Source: JABMMZ01 sp044368575 | GTDB taxonomy: Bacteria > Bacteroidota > Bacteroidia > NS11-12g > UBA955 | NCBI GenBank assembly: GCA_044368575.1 | Contig: JBIPPH010000001.1 | Coordinates: forward strand, 68,342-132,341 | Direction: 5' to 3' | DNA length: 64,000 nt | Shown here: in pieces, positions 17,224 to 24,224 of the stretch | How the letters are laid out: every line of letters begins with the position of its first letter | Numbering within the stretch: the first letter of the stretch is position 1 | Notes under the pieces: model-generated | What the model saw: only the letters and a program-made list of their open reading frames with translations | The model's database searches: none | What the model was told of the DNA's origin: nothing | Made by a program: the position numbers and the translations under genes

Positions 17224-18417
17224 ACCCTCATACAATGTTTTCCAAGCGGAACTAACCGCTGTGTTTTCGTAGTTTTTGATGGCAGTCAATTGTCCGTTTT
17301 CGGCTATTTCAGTTCTCAATTCAGGATTGAGAATTAATTGAGACAATGCCGCTGCAAATGATTGAGCATCATGAGCAATTAAGCAATCTTTGTCTTTTTC
17401 TACATTTAATCCATTAGCGCCAATTACAGTGGTAACAACGGCTTTGCCTTCCATCATGGCTTCAATGGTTTTCATTCGGATACCACTTCCGCTATTCAAT
17501 GGCACAACTAAAATGCCTTTATCTTTGGCAAATTCACTGGCAGAATCGACCTCGCCTTGAACATGAAAATGTGTTGTATTCCATTTGAAATAGCGTGCAG
17601 GCATGCCTTTGCCAGCCATATAAAAATGAACCGAGGGGTGTTGTTTGTGTAAGATAGGCCAAACCTCTGAATGAAACCATTCCATTGCTTCTTGATTAGG
17701 CATCCAATTCATGTAAGCCAAATGGTATAAGTTATCATTAGGACTAATTGTTGTTGCATGGTGAGCAATAATTCCCCCAGGTAATTGAAGTAATTTAGCT
17801 TTTAGCCCCCATGTTTGACAGTCTTTGAGGTCAATAGGGGAAATGCAGACGATTGCCTCAAATCGTTTGCTAATAGAAGTTTCAAAGGTCTTTAAACGTT
17901 TTGCAAGAAGTTTTAAGTACCAACGCTTAATTGGATTATTAGTGGTTTGAGCCAGTAATTCCCAAATTTTGTATTCAATATTATGGCTCCTGTATACACA
18001 AGGTATGCTATCTAATCCTGCTCCTTTTTGGGTTTGTAACCACTGAACATATTGCGTTATAAACAAGCTTTCAAAATGGATCAAGTCAAATTGTTCTTGG
18101 TCAATAGTTGATTGTATCAGTTGGGTGAATCCAGGGTCGGTAAAACGATCAATGTGGTAGGAGCGCTTTGAAAATAAATTTAACAGCGCTTTGAATACGG
18201 ACAAACTAGTGTCTATTTCATAGGTTTTAACCACTTTACAAAAGGAAAATGCCTTTTGAATGGTATCTGCCTCTACAAAATGTTTTTTGGTGTTAAGGGT
18301 AATGAAGTGAATTTCAACCCCTAATTGACTTAAACCTAGCAACATATTATAAGTTGCTATGGCGCCGCCATCTTTGAGTGGCCATGGTACTCTATTGCCT
18401 ATGACTAAGACTTTCAA
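17212..18417 (-). CDS. Glycosyltransferase family 4 type enzyme
   Basis: About 401 aa GT-B glycosyltransferase. The N-lobe begins with VLVIGNRVPWPLKDGGAIA, the usual donor-side start in this phylum; the C-lobe has FYMAGKGMP, then LVVPLNSGSGIRMKTIEAM, the family 4 donor-nucleotide E-x7-E region. Start choice: the TTG at 18426 forms the end of a perfect -7 box (18424-18431), so the next in-frame TTG at 18417 (six bases later, giving MKVLVIGN) is the likely start. Sugar and acceptor unknown; cytoplasmic-face envelope glycan synthesis is a reasonable guess. Confidence 0.88.
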   Translation of the reverse strand: MKVLVIGNRVPWPLKDGGAIATYNMLLGLSQLGVEIHFITLNTKKHFVEADTIQKAFSFCKVVKTYEIDTSLSVFKALLNLFSKRSYHIDRFTDPGFTQLIQSTIDQEQFDLIHFESLFITQYVQWLQTQKGAGLDSIPCVYRSHNIEYKIWELLAQTTNNPIKRWYLKLLAKRLKTFETSISKRFEAIVCISPIDLKDCQTWGLKAKLLQLPGGIIAHHATTISPNDNLYHLAYMNWMPNQEAMEWFHSEVWPILHKQHPSVHFYMAGKGMPARYFKWNTTHFHVQGEVDSASEFAKDKGILVVPLNSGSGIRMKTIEAMMEGKAVVTTVIGANGLNVEKDKDCLIAHDAQSFAAALSQLILNPELRTEIAENGQLTAIKNYENTAVSSAWKTLYEGLIH

Positions 18418-18423
18418 ACGCTT

Positions 18424-18431
18424 CAAATTTA
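18424..18431 (-). promoter_or_regulatory. -7 promoter element for the glycosyltransferase gene
   Basis: The minus strand reads TAAATTTG, perfect TAnnTTTG, six bases before the TTG at 18417. Confidence 0.55.
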
Positions 18432-18491
18432 ACCAAAATCTGAAGCCGTCAGGAATTTTTAAAAAATATTTTGTTTTTAATCATTATTCAT

Positions 18492-18499
18492 TACCTTTG
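18492..18499 (+). promoter_or_regulatory. -7 promoter element for rpsT
   Basis: TACCTTTG, preceded 18 nt upstream by TTTTG, the -33 element at the expected spacing. It lies 18 nt before the ATG, a normal short leader. Confidence 0.65.
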
Positions 18500-18517
18500 C
18501 AGTCCTATTTTTAGAAA

Positions 18518-18772
18518 ATGGCAAATCACAAATCATCGATCAAAAGGATCAGACAAACTGAAGTAAAGAACGAAAGAAACCGTTACCAACACAAAACCAC
18601 TCGTAACTTGGTAAGAAAACTTCGTGAAACAACTGATAAATCTGCAGCTGCTGCATTGTATGTAGAAACAGCTAGCATGTTAGATAAATTAGCTAAGCGT
18701 AATGTTATCCACAAAAACAAAGCTTCAAACTTGAAGTCTAGTTTGTCTGTGCACGTTAATAGCTTGAAATAA
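18518..18772 (+). CDS. rpsT: 30S ribosomal protein S20
   Basis: 84 aa, very basic, with the family start MANHKSSIKRIRQTEVKNER and an alanine-rich helical middle (KSAAAALYVETASMLDKLAK). Binds 16S rRNA early in 30S assembly. Single-gene unit with its own promoter and a strong intrinsic terminator. Divergent from the glycosyltransferase gene. Confidence 0.97.
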   Translation: MANHKSSIKRIRQTEVKNERNRYQHKTTRNLVRKLRETTDKSAAAALYVETASMLDKLAKRNVIHKNKASNLKSSLSVHVNSLK

Positions 18773-18794
18773 CAAGACATTCCCACATGGGACA

Positions 18795-18820
18795 AGCCTC
18801 CGGAAACGGGGGCTTTTTTT
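18795..18820 (+). terminator. Intrinsic terminator of rpsT
   Basis: AGCCTCCG and CGGGGGCT pair around a GAAA tetraloop (one T-G wobble), followed by seven T. Confidence 0.9.
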
Positions 18821-18845
18821 GTTTATATCCCTGCTATAATTTTTG

Positions 18846-18853
18846 TATTTTTG
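18846..18853 (+). promoter_or_regulatory. -7 promoter element for the alpha-oxoamine synthase gene
   Basis: TATTTTTG, perfect TAnnTTTG, 25 nt before the ATG at 18879. It overlaps an upstream in-frame TTG, which argues against the longer reading. Confidence 0.55.
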
Positions 18854-18878
18854 TAGCTCGAATAGTAAATTATTGATT

Positions 18879-20129
18879 ATGGTAGATATTTTTGAAAAAG
18901 TAATTAAGAACATGGGCCCATTGGGTTCACACATCAAGGAAGCTCACGGGTATTTCACATTCCCGAAATTAGAAGGTGATATTGGACCAACTATGGTCTT
19001 TAATGGCAGAGAAAAATTAAACTGGAGCTTAAACAATTATTTAGGTTTAGCCAATCATCCAGAAGTAAGAAAAGCTGATGCTGATGCAGCAGCTCAATAT
19101 GGTTTAGCTTACCCAATGGGTGCTAGAATGATGAGTGGCAACAGCAATCCTCACGAACAACTTGAAAGAGAATTGGCGGAGTTTTGTGGTAAAGAAGATT
19201 CAATTTTATTGAACTACGGTTATCAAGGTGTCGTATCCATCATTGATGCAATGGTTGACAGACATGATGTGATCGTATATGATGCGGAGTCTCATGCTTG
19301 TATAGTGGATGGTGTTAGATTGCACCAAGGTCAGCGTTTTATGTTCAAACACAACGATATGGAGAGTTGTGAAAAACAATTACAGAGAGCAACAAGATTG
19401 GTTGAAAAATCAGGTGGCGGCATTTTTGTGATTACTGAGGGCGTGTTTGGTATGAGTGGTAATCAAGGCAATTTAAAAGGTATTGTAGCCCTTAAAGACA
19501 AATACAGTTTCAGATTATTCGTTGACGATGCTCACGGTTTTGGTACTATGGGTAAACGCGGTTCTGGAACAGCAGAGGAGCAAGGTGTTATTGATCAAGT
19601 GGATTTACACTTTTCAACTTTTGCTAAATCTATGGCAAGCATAGGCGCTTTCGTAGCAGGTCCTAAAGCCATTTTAAATTTCTTAAGATACAATTTGCGT
19701 TCTCAAATTTATGCTAAATCATTGCCTATGCCTCTAGTTGTGGGTGCGCTTAAGCGTTTGGATTTGATTAGAACTCAGCCTGAGTTAAAAGACAACCTTT
19801 GGAAAATCGTTAATGCTTTGCAAGGCGGTTTAAGAGAAGCTGGTTTTGAAATAGGAACTACTTCAACGCCTGTAACCCCAGTTATATTAAATGGTACTGT
19901 TGCTGAATCTACTCACTTGACTTTCGACTTGAGAGAGAACTATGATATTTTCTGCTCTATAGTGGTATACCCTGTAATACCTAAAGGCTTAATCATTCTA
20001 AGATTAATCCCTACAGCAGTTCATACCATGGCAGATGTTGAAAGAACAATTGCAGCATTCAAAGACATCAAAGCCAATTTGTTGGCAGGTAAATATCAGC
20101 ATGATCAATTGGTGAATGCTGCTTTATAA
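18879..20129 (+). CDS. Alpha-oxoamine synthase family PLP enzyme (serine palmitoyltransferase / cysteate acyltransferase-like)
   Basis: 416 aa cytoplasmic PLP enzyme. Family marks: NNYLGLANHPEV (52-63), YPMGARMMSGN (78-88), ESHA with His139 that stacks on PLP, FVDDAHGFGTMGKRG (214-228) and the Schiff-base Lys250 in STFAKSMASIGAF. The family condenses an acyl thioester with an amino acid, releasing CO2. In Bacteroidota close relatives make the base of sphingolipids (from serine) or of sulfonolipids (from cysteate), whereas BioF and Kbl are the alternatives. No biotin or threonine genes are near, so a long-chain lipid role is favoured but not proven. Has its own promoter. Confidence 0.8.
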   Translation: MVDIFEKVIKNMGPLGSHIKEAHGYFTFPKLEGDIGPTMVFNGREKLNWSLNNYLGLANHPEVRKADADAAAQYGLAYPMGARMMSGNSNPHEQLERELAEFCGKEDSILLNYGYQGVVSIIDAMVDRHDVIVYDAESHACIVDGVRLHQGQRFMFKHNDMESCEKQLQRATRLVEKSGGGIFVITEGVFGMSGNQGNLKGIVALKDKYSFRLFVDDAHGFGTMGKRGSGTAEEQGVIDQVDLHFSTFAKSMASIGAFVAGPKAILNFLRYNLRSQIYAKSLPMPLVVGALKRLDLIRTQPELKDNLWKIVNALQGGLREAGFEIGTTSTPVTPVILNGTVAESTHLTFDLRENYDIFCSIVVYPVIPKGLIILRLIPTAVHTMADVERTIAAFKDIKANLLAGKYQHDQLVNAAL

Positions 20130-20183
20130 GCCGCTTATCAAATCAATTTAATAAGTTTTATTAAGGTCCATAATTTGCGAATT

Positions 20184-21008
20184 ATGGACTTTTTTTTTGG
20201 GTATTTTGCGGCCAGTAAAGCTCAAATTCACAGCAGTTTGGTCTTGATTGTATTGATCATTATTCTGCTCTTTTGGCCTTTTCTTGAATCTCTTTTTACA
20301 AGTAAAAACTTAACTTTGTTAGCGCCTCAGACAGTCTTTACATCTCACTCTAGTCCTAAACTTTTAACTAAACGAAGAGCATGTAGGCCATTTATACCAG
20401 AGCAATTAAAGGTCGAAGACTGGGTTGATCTAGGTTTTTCAAAGTTTATTGCAGAAAGGATTTTACGTTATCAACTCAGGCACCGCATTAAAAATTTCAA
20501 GGATTTAACTTGCGTTTATGGCATAGATACTTTGTTGTTGCAGGCTTTAAAACCTTGCATGCGGTTCGACGCTCAAGTCAATAAACAACTTTATAAAAGT
20601 CAAACCAACCAGCTTGCATTAGAAATCAATACTGCTGATACCCAAGCATTAGAACAACTGCCTTTTATTGGAATGAAATTGGCTAAGCGCATAGTTGATT
20701 ATAGAACGCGATTAGGGGGCTTCGTGAGTTTAGACCAACTCATGGAATTATATGGCTTAAAACAAGAGCAGTTTGAACAGATGACTAAGTATTTAAAAGT
20801 TGATCCAAAATTGATACAATATATTGCAATTAATTTAGTGGCATTTGATCAATTGCGCCTTCATCCTTATTTAACCTATTCGCAGGCCAAGGCGATTATC
20901 AATTTTAGAACCCAACATGGTCCGTTTGCTTCTTCAATTGACTTGCAAAAAACCTTAGTTTTAGATGACGTTCAACTGAATAAATTGTTACCTTATCTTA
21001 AATTTTAA
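20184..21008 (+). CDS. ComEA-like helix-hairpin-helix repeat protein
   Basis: About 274 aa from ATG 20184: one N-terminal membrane segment (about 18-35), then three helix-hairpin-helix units. These are best seen at LGFSKFIAERILRYQLRHRI, at LPFIGMKLAKRIVDYRTRLG and at LTYSQAKAIINFRTQHG. ComEA binds DNA at the cell surface during natural uptake; related membrane-anchored proteins in Bacteroidota are usually unassigned. The ATG is six bases after TTTG, like several neighbours, and a TTG at 20175 is too close to that box. No other competence gene nearby. Confidence 0.78.
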   Translation: MDFFFGYFAASKAQIHSSLVLIVLIIILLFWPFLESLFTSKNLTLLAPQTVFTSHSSPKLLTKRRACRPFIPEQLKVEDWVDLGFSKFIAERILRYQLRHRIKNFKDLTCVYGIDTLLLQALKPCMRFDAQVNKQLYKSQTNQLALEINTADTQALEQLPFIGMKLAKRIVDYRTRLGGFVSLDQLMELYGLKQEQFEQMTKYLKVDPKLIQYIAINLVAFDQLRLHPYLTYSQAKAIINFRTQHGPFASSIDLQKTLVLDDVQLNKLLPYLKF

Positions 21009-21037
21009 AAACCCTGTACATTGCATGGTTTTTTTAG

Positions 21038-21045
21038 TAAATTTG
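21038..21045 (+). promoter_or_regulatory. -7 promoter element 8 nt before the acyl-CoA dehydrogenase start
   Basis: TAAATTTG, perfect TAnnTTTG; the ATG follows at 21054, so the in-frame TTG at 21021 upstream of the box is unlikely to be used. Confidence 0.58.
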
Positions 21046-21053
21046 CCGTAAAT

Positions 21054-22193
21054 ATGAACTTTCAAGCTACTGAAAATCAGTTAATGATTCGACAAATGTG
21101 TAAAGACTTTGCCGAAAAAAACATCCGCCCTCATGTAATGGAATGGGACGAATCACAAACCTTTCCAACCCATGTGTTTAAACAAATGGGCGAATTGGGA
21201 TTAATGGGAGTTTTGGTGCCTCAAGAATTTGGTGGTTCAGGCATGGGTTATTATGAATACTTGGAAGCGATTGTTGAAATCGCTAAAGTATGTGGCTCTG
21301 TTGGATTAAGCCTTGCCGCTCACAACAGTTTATGTACAGGGCACATCATGATGTTTGGAAATCACGAACAAAAAAGCAAATGGTTGCCAAAATTAGCAAG
21401 TGGTGAATGGATCGGAGCTTGGGGCTTAACGGAGGCCAATACAGGTAGTGATGCATTGCGCATGCAAGTCACTGCCAAAAAAGTTGGTGATGAATGGATT
21501 TTGAATGGGGCTAAAAATTGGATCACTCATGGCGCTACTGGCGACATAGCTGTTGTATTGGCAAGAACAGGTGATTTGTTAGATTCAAGAGGGATAACTG
21601 CTTTTGTAGTAGAACGCGGTACACCTGGTTTCAAAGCTGGCAAAAAAGAAAATAAATTGGGCATGAGAGCAAGTGAAACTGCAGAGATGATTTTTGAAGA
21701 TTGTCATATTCCTGCGGCTAATATGTTAGGTCAAGAAGGAGAGGGTTTTATCCAAGCCATGAAGATACTTGATGGAGGAAGAATCTCAATTGCGGCACTG
21801 TCTTTAGGCATTGCTAAAGGCGCCTATGAGGCGGCATTGAAATATGCTCAAGAAAGACAACAGTTTGGTCAACCAATAGCTCAATTTCAAGGAATAGGGT
21901 TTAAATTGGCAGATATGGCGACCCAAATTGAAGCTGCAGAGCTATTGATTTTAGAGGCCTGTCATTTGAAAAACACTGGTCAAAACGTTAATAAAGTATC
22001 GGCTATGGCTAAATATTATGCCAGTGAAGTCAGTGTCAAAGTTGCTACTGAAGCGGTGCAAATTTTTGGCGGTTATGGCTATACCAAAGACTTTCCAGTT
22101 GAGAAATATTACAGAGACAGTAAACTATGTACAATAGGCGAAGGGACCTCTGAAATTCAAAAGTTGGTAATTTCTAGAGCAATTTTGAAATAA
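21054..22193 (+). CDS. Acyl-CoA dehydrogenase
   Basis: About 379 aa FAD enzyme of fatty-acid or branched-chain acyl-CoA oxidation. FAD/substrate motifs: WGLTEANTGSDA in the middle beta-domain and QERQQFGQPIAQFQ in the C-terminal helical domain. The catalytic base is Glu363 in CTIGEGTSEIQ, the position used by short-chain and isovaleryl/butyryl-type enzymes. Electrons would go to ETF. It stands alone; the enoyl-CoA hydratase of this window is 29 kb away. Chain-length preference cannot be read by eye. Confidence 0.93.
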   Translation: MNFQATENQLMIRQMCKDFAEKNIRPHVMEWDESQTFPTHVFKQMGELGLMGVLVPQEFGGSGMGYYEYLEAIVEIAKVCGSVGLSLAAHNSLCTGHIMMFGNHEQKSKWLPKLASGEWIGAWGLTEANTGSDALRMQVTAKKVGDEWILNGAKNWITHGATGDIAVVLARTGDLLDSRGITAFVVERGTPGFKAGKKENKLGMRASETAEMIFEDCHIPAANMLGQEGEGFIQAMKILDGGRISIAALSLGIAKGAYEAALKYAQERQQFGQPIAQFQGIGFKLADMATQIEAAELLILEACHLKNTGQNVNKVSAMAKYYASEVSVKVATEAVQIFGGYGYTKDFPVEKYYRDSKLCTIGEGTSEIQKLVISRAILK

Positions 22194-22219
22194 AAGCTTT
22201 GGAGAATTAAAAATTTCAT

Positions 22220-22227
22220 TATCTTTG
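22220..22227 (+). promoter_or_regulatory. -7 promoter element for rpsU
   Basis: TATCTTTG with a TTTG -33 element 18 nt upstream, the full Bacteroidota promoter layout; 23 nt before the ATG. Confidence 0.65.
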
Positions 22228-22250
22228 CACTCCTAATTGAGAAATTACAC

Positions 22251-22445
22251 ATGATTTATATCAACGTAAAAGACAACGAAAACTTAGACAAAGCCTTAAA
22301 GAAGTACAAAAAGAAGTACGAAAAAATTGGCGTAATGAAAGAATTAAGAAGCCGTCAAGCTTTTGAAAAACCATCTATCACAAGAAGAATGGAAATCAAA
22401 AGAGCTGCTTACAGAACTTTCGTTCAAAGTCAAGAAAATAAATAA
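22251..22445 (+). CDS. rpsU: 30S ribosomal protein S21
   Basis: 64 aa, basic: begins MIYINVKDNENLDKALKKYK and has the conserved RSRQAFEKPSITRR stretch. S21 sits next to the anti-Shine-Dalgarno end of 16S rRNA; in Bacteroidota it helps keep that end occluded, consistent with the lack of Shine-Dalgarno sites in this window. Own promoter and terminator. Confidence 0.97.
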   Translation: MIYINVKDNENLDKALKKYKKKYEKIGVMKELRSRQAFEKPSITRRMEIKRAAYRTFVQSQENK

Positions 22446-22466
22446 TTCACTTTTTTAGTGTAAATT

Positions 22467-22501
22467 AGCGTCCGATAATTCTATTGTCGGACGCTTTTTT
22501 T
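22467..22501 (+). terminator. Intrinsic terminator of rpsU, overlapping the xerC start
   Basis: AGCGTCCGA (22467-22475) pairs with TCGGACGCT (22487-22495), with three further inner pairs and a 5-nt loop, then a run of T. The only plausible xerC start codon (TTG 22484) lies inside the hairpin. Confidence 0.88.
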
Positions 22502-23404
22502 ATACAGCAATTTGAACAATACTTGAGAGCAGAGAAAAAGCTCTCCAAGCATTCTGTGGTAGCATACATCAATGATGTTAGCACATGTGTTAATTACGCC
22601 ATTAATGCTTTCGATATCCAGGCAATTTCAGAACTAAAGCATCTTTTTATTAAGTCTTGGTTGAGCCAAATGCTTTCAGACGGCATAGATCCCCGCTCTG
22701 TTAGGCGTAAAATATCCTCTCTTAAAACCTATTACAAATATTTATTGAAGCACAGTTTGGTTTCAACTGATCCTATGCTCAAGGTAACATCGCCTAAAAT
22801 GGCTAAGAAATTACCCGATTTCATTGAACTCCATAAGATGGATCAGATCATAGAGGGTATGTCAACAGACGCCGACGACAGTAAACATCGGTTAGCAAAT
22901 GATATACTTTTAACGCTTTATCATACTGGCATGCGTTTAAGTGAATTGATTCAACTCAAAAAACAAGATATAGACTTACACCAAAAAACGCTTAAAGTAT
23001 TGGGCAAACGCAACAAAGAAAGAATCATTCCTATTGCCCAAGAATTAGTGGAATTGTTACAATACTATTTGCCGCTTATGCCTGATAGTCCGCTGGTATT
23101 TCATACCCATACTAGCGCACCATTATACCCTAATTACGTTTACAGATGCGTTAAGCAATTGTTGAGTGAACACCATGCCATTCGCAAGAAAAGCCCCCAT
23201 GTTTTGAGGCATACATATGCTACCCATTTGCTCAACAATGGTGGTGATTTGAACGCTATTAAGGAATTATTAGGGCATGCCAATTTATCAGCCACTCAAG
23301 TTTATACTCATAACAGCGTTGAGCGTCTAAAATCAATACACAAACAAGCACATCCGAGAAGCGGACAATCAAAAGTTTCAAAAGAGAAAGCACCAGACAA
23401 TTGA
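22484..23404 (+). CDS. xerC: Tyrosine site-specific recombinase XerC/XerD type
   Basis: 306 aa. Complete catalytic set: Arg151 (TGMRLSEL), Lys175 region (LGKRNKERIIP), His239-x-x-Arg242 (HVLRHTYATHLL), His265 (LLGHANLSATQVYTH) and nucleophile Tyr274. N-terminal core-binding domain about 1-95. The standard size and the position between rpsU and the tRNA-tuf block fit the housekeeping XerC that resolves chromosome dimers at dif. There is no ATG near the N-terminus; TTG 22484 gives the right domain start, but it lies within the rpsU terminator. The true start could also be a non-standard codon a few residues on. Confidence 0.9.
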   Translation: MSDAFFIQQFEQYLRAEKKLSKHSVVAYINDVSTCVNYAINAFDIQAISELKHLFIKSWLSQMLSDGIDPRSVRRKISSLKTYYKYLLKHSLVSTDPMLKVTSPKMAKKLPDFIELHKMDQIIEGMSTDADDSKHRLANDILLTLYHTGMRLSELIQLKKQDIDLHQKTLKVLGKRNKERIIPIAQELVELLQYYLPLMPDSPLVFHTHTSAPLYPNYVYRCVKQLLSEHHAIRKKSPHVLRHTYATHLLNNGGDLNAIKELLGHANLSATQVYTHNSVERLKSIHKQAHPRSGQSKVSKEKAPDN

Positions 23405-23773
23405 TCTGACATTTAAAAAAGGAATCAATTCCTTAAGTCTTAGCGGCTTAAATCCATCCTTACAGCAATATTTATATTTTTTTTTCAATTTTTTTGGAGA
23501 AAGGACTTATTGCTCTACTTAGTCTTATTAAAAAGGAATAAATTTGTCTAAAGCAATGATTTATCAATGGTTTAATGTAAATTTACCTCGGTAAAATTTA
23601 GTCAAAAAATCCTCAAAAAAGGACAGGCTTGAACGTTTTGGAGTTTACTTAGGGGGTTTTTTATGAATATTTTTTCTGCAAACGCTTTGAAATATCAATC
23701 TTTTTGTCTTTTTTTGCAGTCCTTTTTGCAGAAAACCAATTTGGTCAAATGTAAAAATTAAGTTCTTTAACAC
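23405..23773 (+). other. 369-bp AT-rich gene-free region before the tRNA-tuf operon
   Basis: No convincing ORF. It holds a short hairpin after xerC (AAGGAAT/ATTCCTT, 23419-23434), a perfect -7 box (23539-23546), a hairpin around TTTACC-TC-GGTAAA near 23590, and a perfect 11-bp inverted repeat (TTTTCTGCAAA at 23672-23682; TTTGCAGAAAA at 23725-23735). A second TTTTTGCAG copy (23711-23719) could compete for the same partner. The region may be the promoter and leader of the tRNA operon or a small RNA gene. In many relatives, as I recall, a ribosome hibernation factor gene occupies this place; I see no trace of one. Confidence 0.5.
23539..23546 (+). promoter_or_regulatory. Candidate -7 promoter element upstream of the tRNA operon
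   Basis: TAAATTTG, perfect TAnnTTTG, 227 nt before the first tRNA. It is the best promoter candidate in the region; a closer one (TAAGTTCT near 23760) is only partial. Confidence 0.4.
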
Positions 23774-23846
23774 GCCACTTTAGCTCAGCTGGTAGAGCAA
23801 CTGATTTGTAATCAGTAGGTCGTTGGTTCGATCCCGACAAGTGGCT
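23774..23846 (+). tRNA. tRNA-Thr (TGT)
   Basis: 73-nt cloverleaf. The acceptor GCCACTT pairs with AAGTGGC; the anticodon stem ACTGA/TCAGT encloses the loop TTTGTAA with anticodon TGT. A CCA is encoded directly after the discriminator (23847-23849). First tRNA of the tRNA-tuf cluster. Confidence 0.96.
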
Positions 23847-23859
23847 CCAAATTGTAATT

Positions 23860-23940
23860 GGGAAGTTTCCAGAGTGGCTAAATGGGACAGACTGTAAATC
23901 TGTTGCTTCGGCTTCGGTGGTTCGAATCCACCACTTCCCA
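23860..23940 (+). tRNA. tRNA-Tyr (GTA)
   Basis: 81-nt class II tRNA with a long variable arm. The acceptor GGGAAGT pairs with ACTTCCC; the anticodon loop CTGTAAA gives GTA. CCA is encoded at 23941-23943. Confidence 0.96.
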
Positions 23941-23982
23941 CCACGACAATTGACACAACATTTTAGACTCTGTGTTTGAATT

Positions 23983-24055
23983 GCGGGAGTAGCTCAGTTG
24001 GTAGAGCGACAGCCTTCCAAGCTGTAGGTCGCGGGTTCGAGCCTCGTCTCCCGCT
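23983..24055 (+). tRNA. tRNA-Gly (TCC)
   Basis: Acceptor GCGGGAG pairs with CTCCCGC; anticodon loop CTTCCAA gives TCC. No encoded CCA, so the tRNA nucleotidyltransferase must add it. Confidence 0.95.
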
Positions 24056-24092
24056 CTGCTCAGGCGAGTTTCGGTGTTGAGAATTTAAACCA

Positions 24093-24164
24093 GCCGTTGT
24101 AGCTCAGGGGTAGAGCACTTCCTTGGTAAGGAAGAGGCCAAGGGTTCAAATCCCTTCAATGGCT
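24093..24164 (+). tRNA. tRNA-Thr (GGT)
   Basis: Acceptor GCCGTTG pairs with CAATGGC (one G-T pair); anticodon loop TTGGTAA gives GGT. No encoded CCA. It lies 60 nt before tuf, the same order as the thrU-tyrU-glyT-thrT-tufB cluster of enterobacteria. Confidence 0.95.
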
Positions 24165-24224
24165 CAGATAGATAAAAGAAAAAGTAAAAATTAGAATATA
24201 ATAACATAAAAAAACAAATTAATC

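Noticed and set aside
22484..23404. An integrase marking a genomic island next to tRNA genes
   Set aside because: XerC-like length and motifs, conserved housekeeping neighbours, and no direct repeat of a tRNA 3' end; accessory genes are absent.
23419..23434. AAGGAAT/ATTCCTT as a xerC terminator
   Set aside because: Loop of two bases (shrinking the usable stem) and no T-tract after it; left as a minor hairpin in the gap entry.
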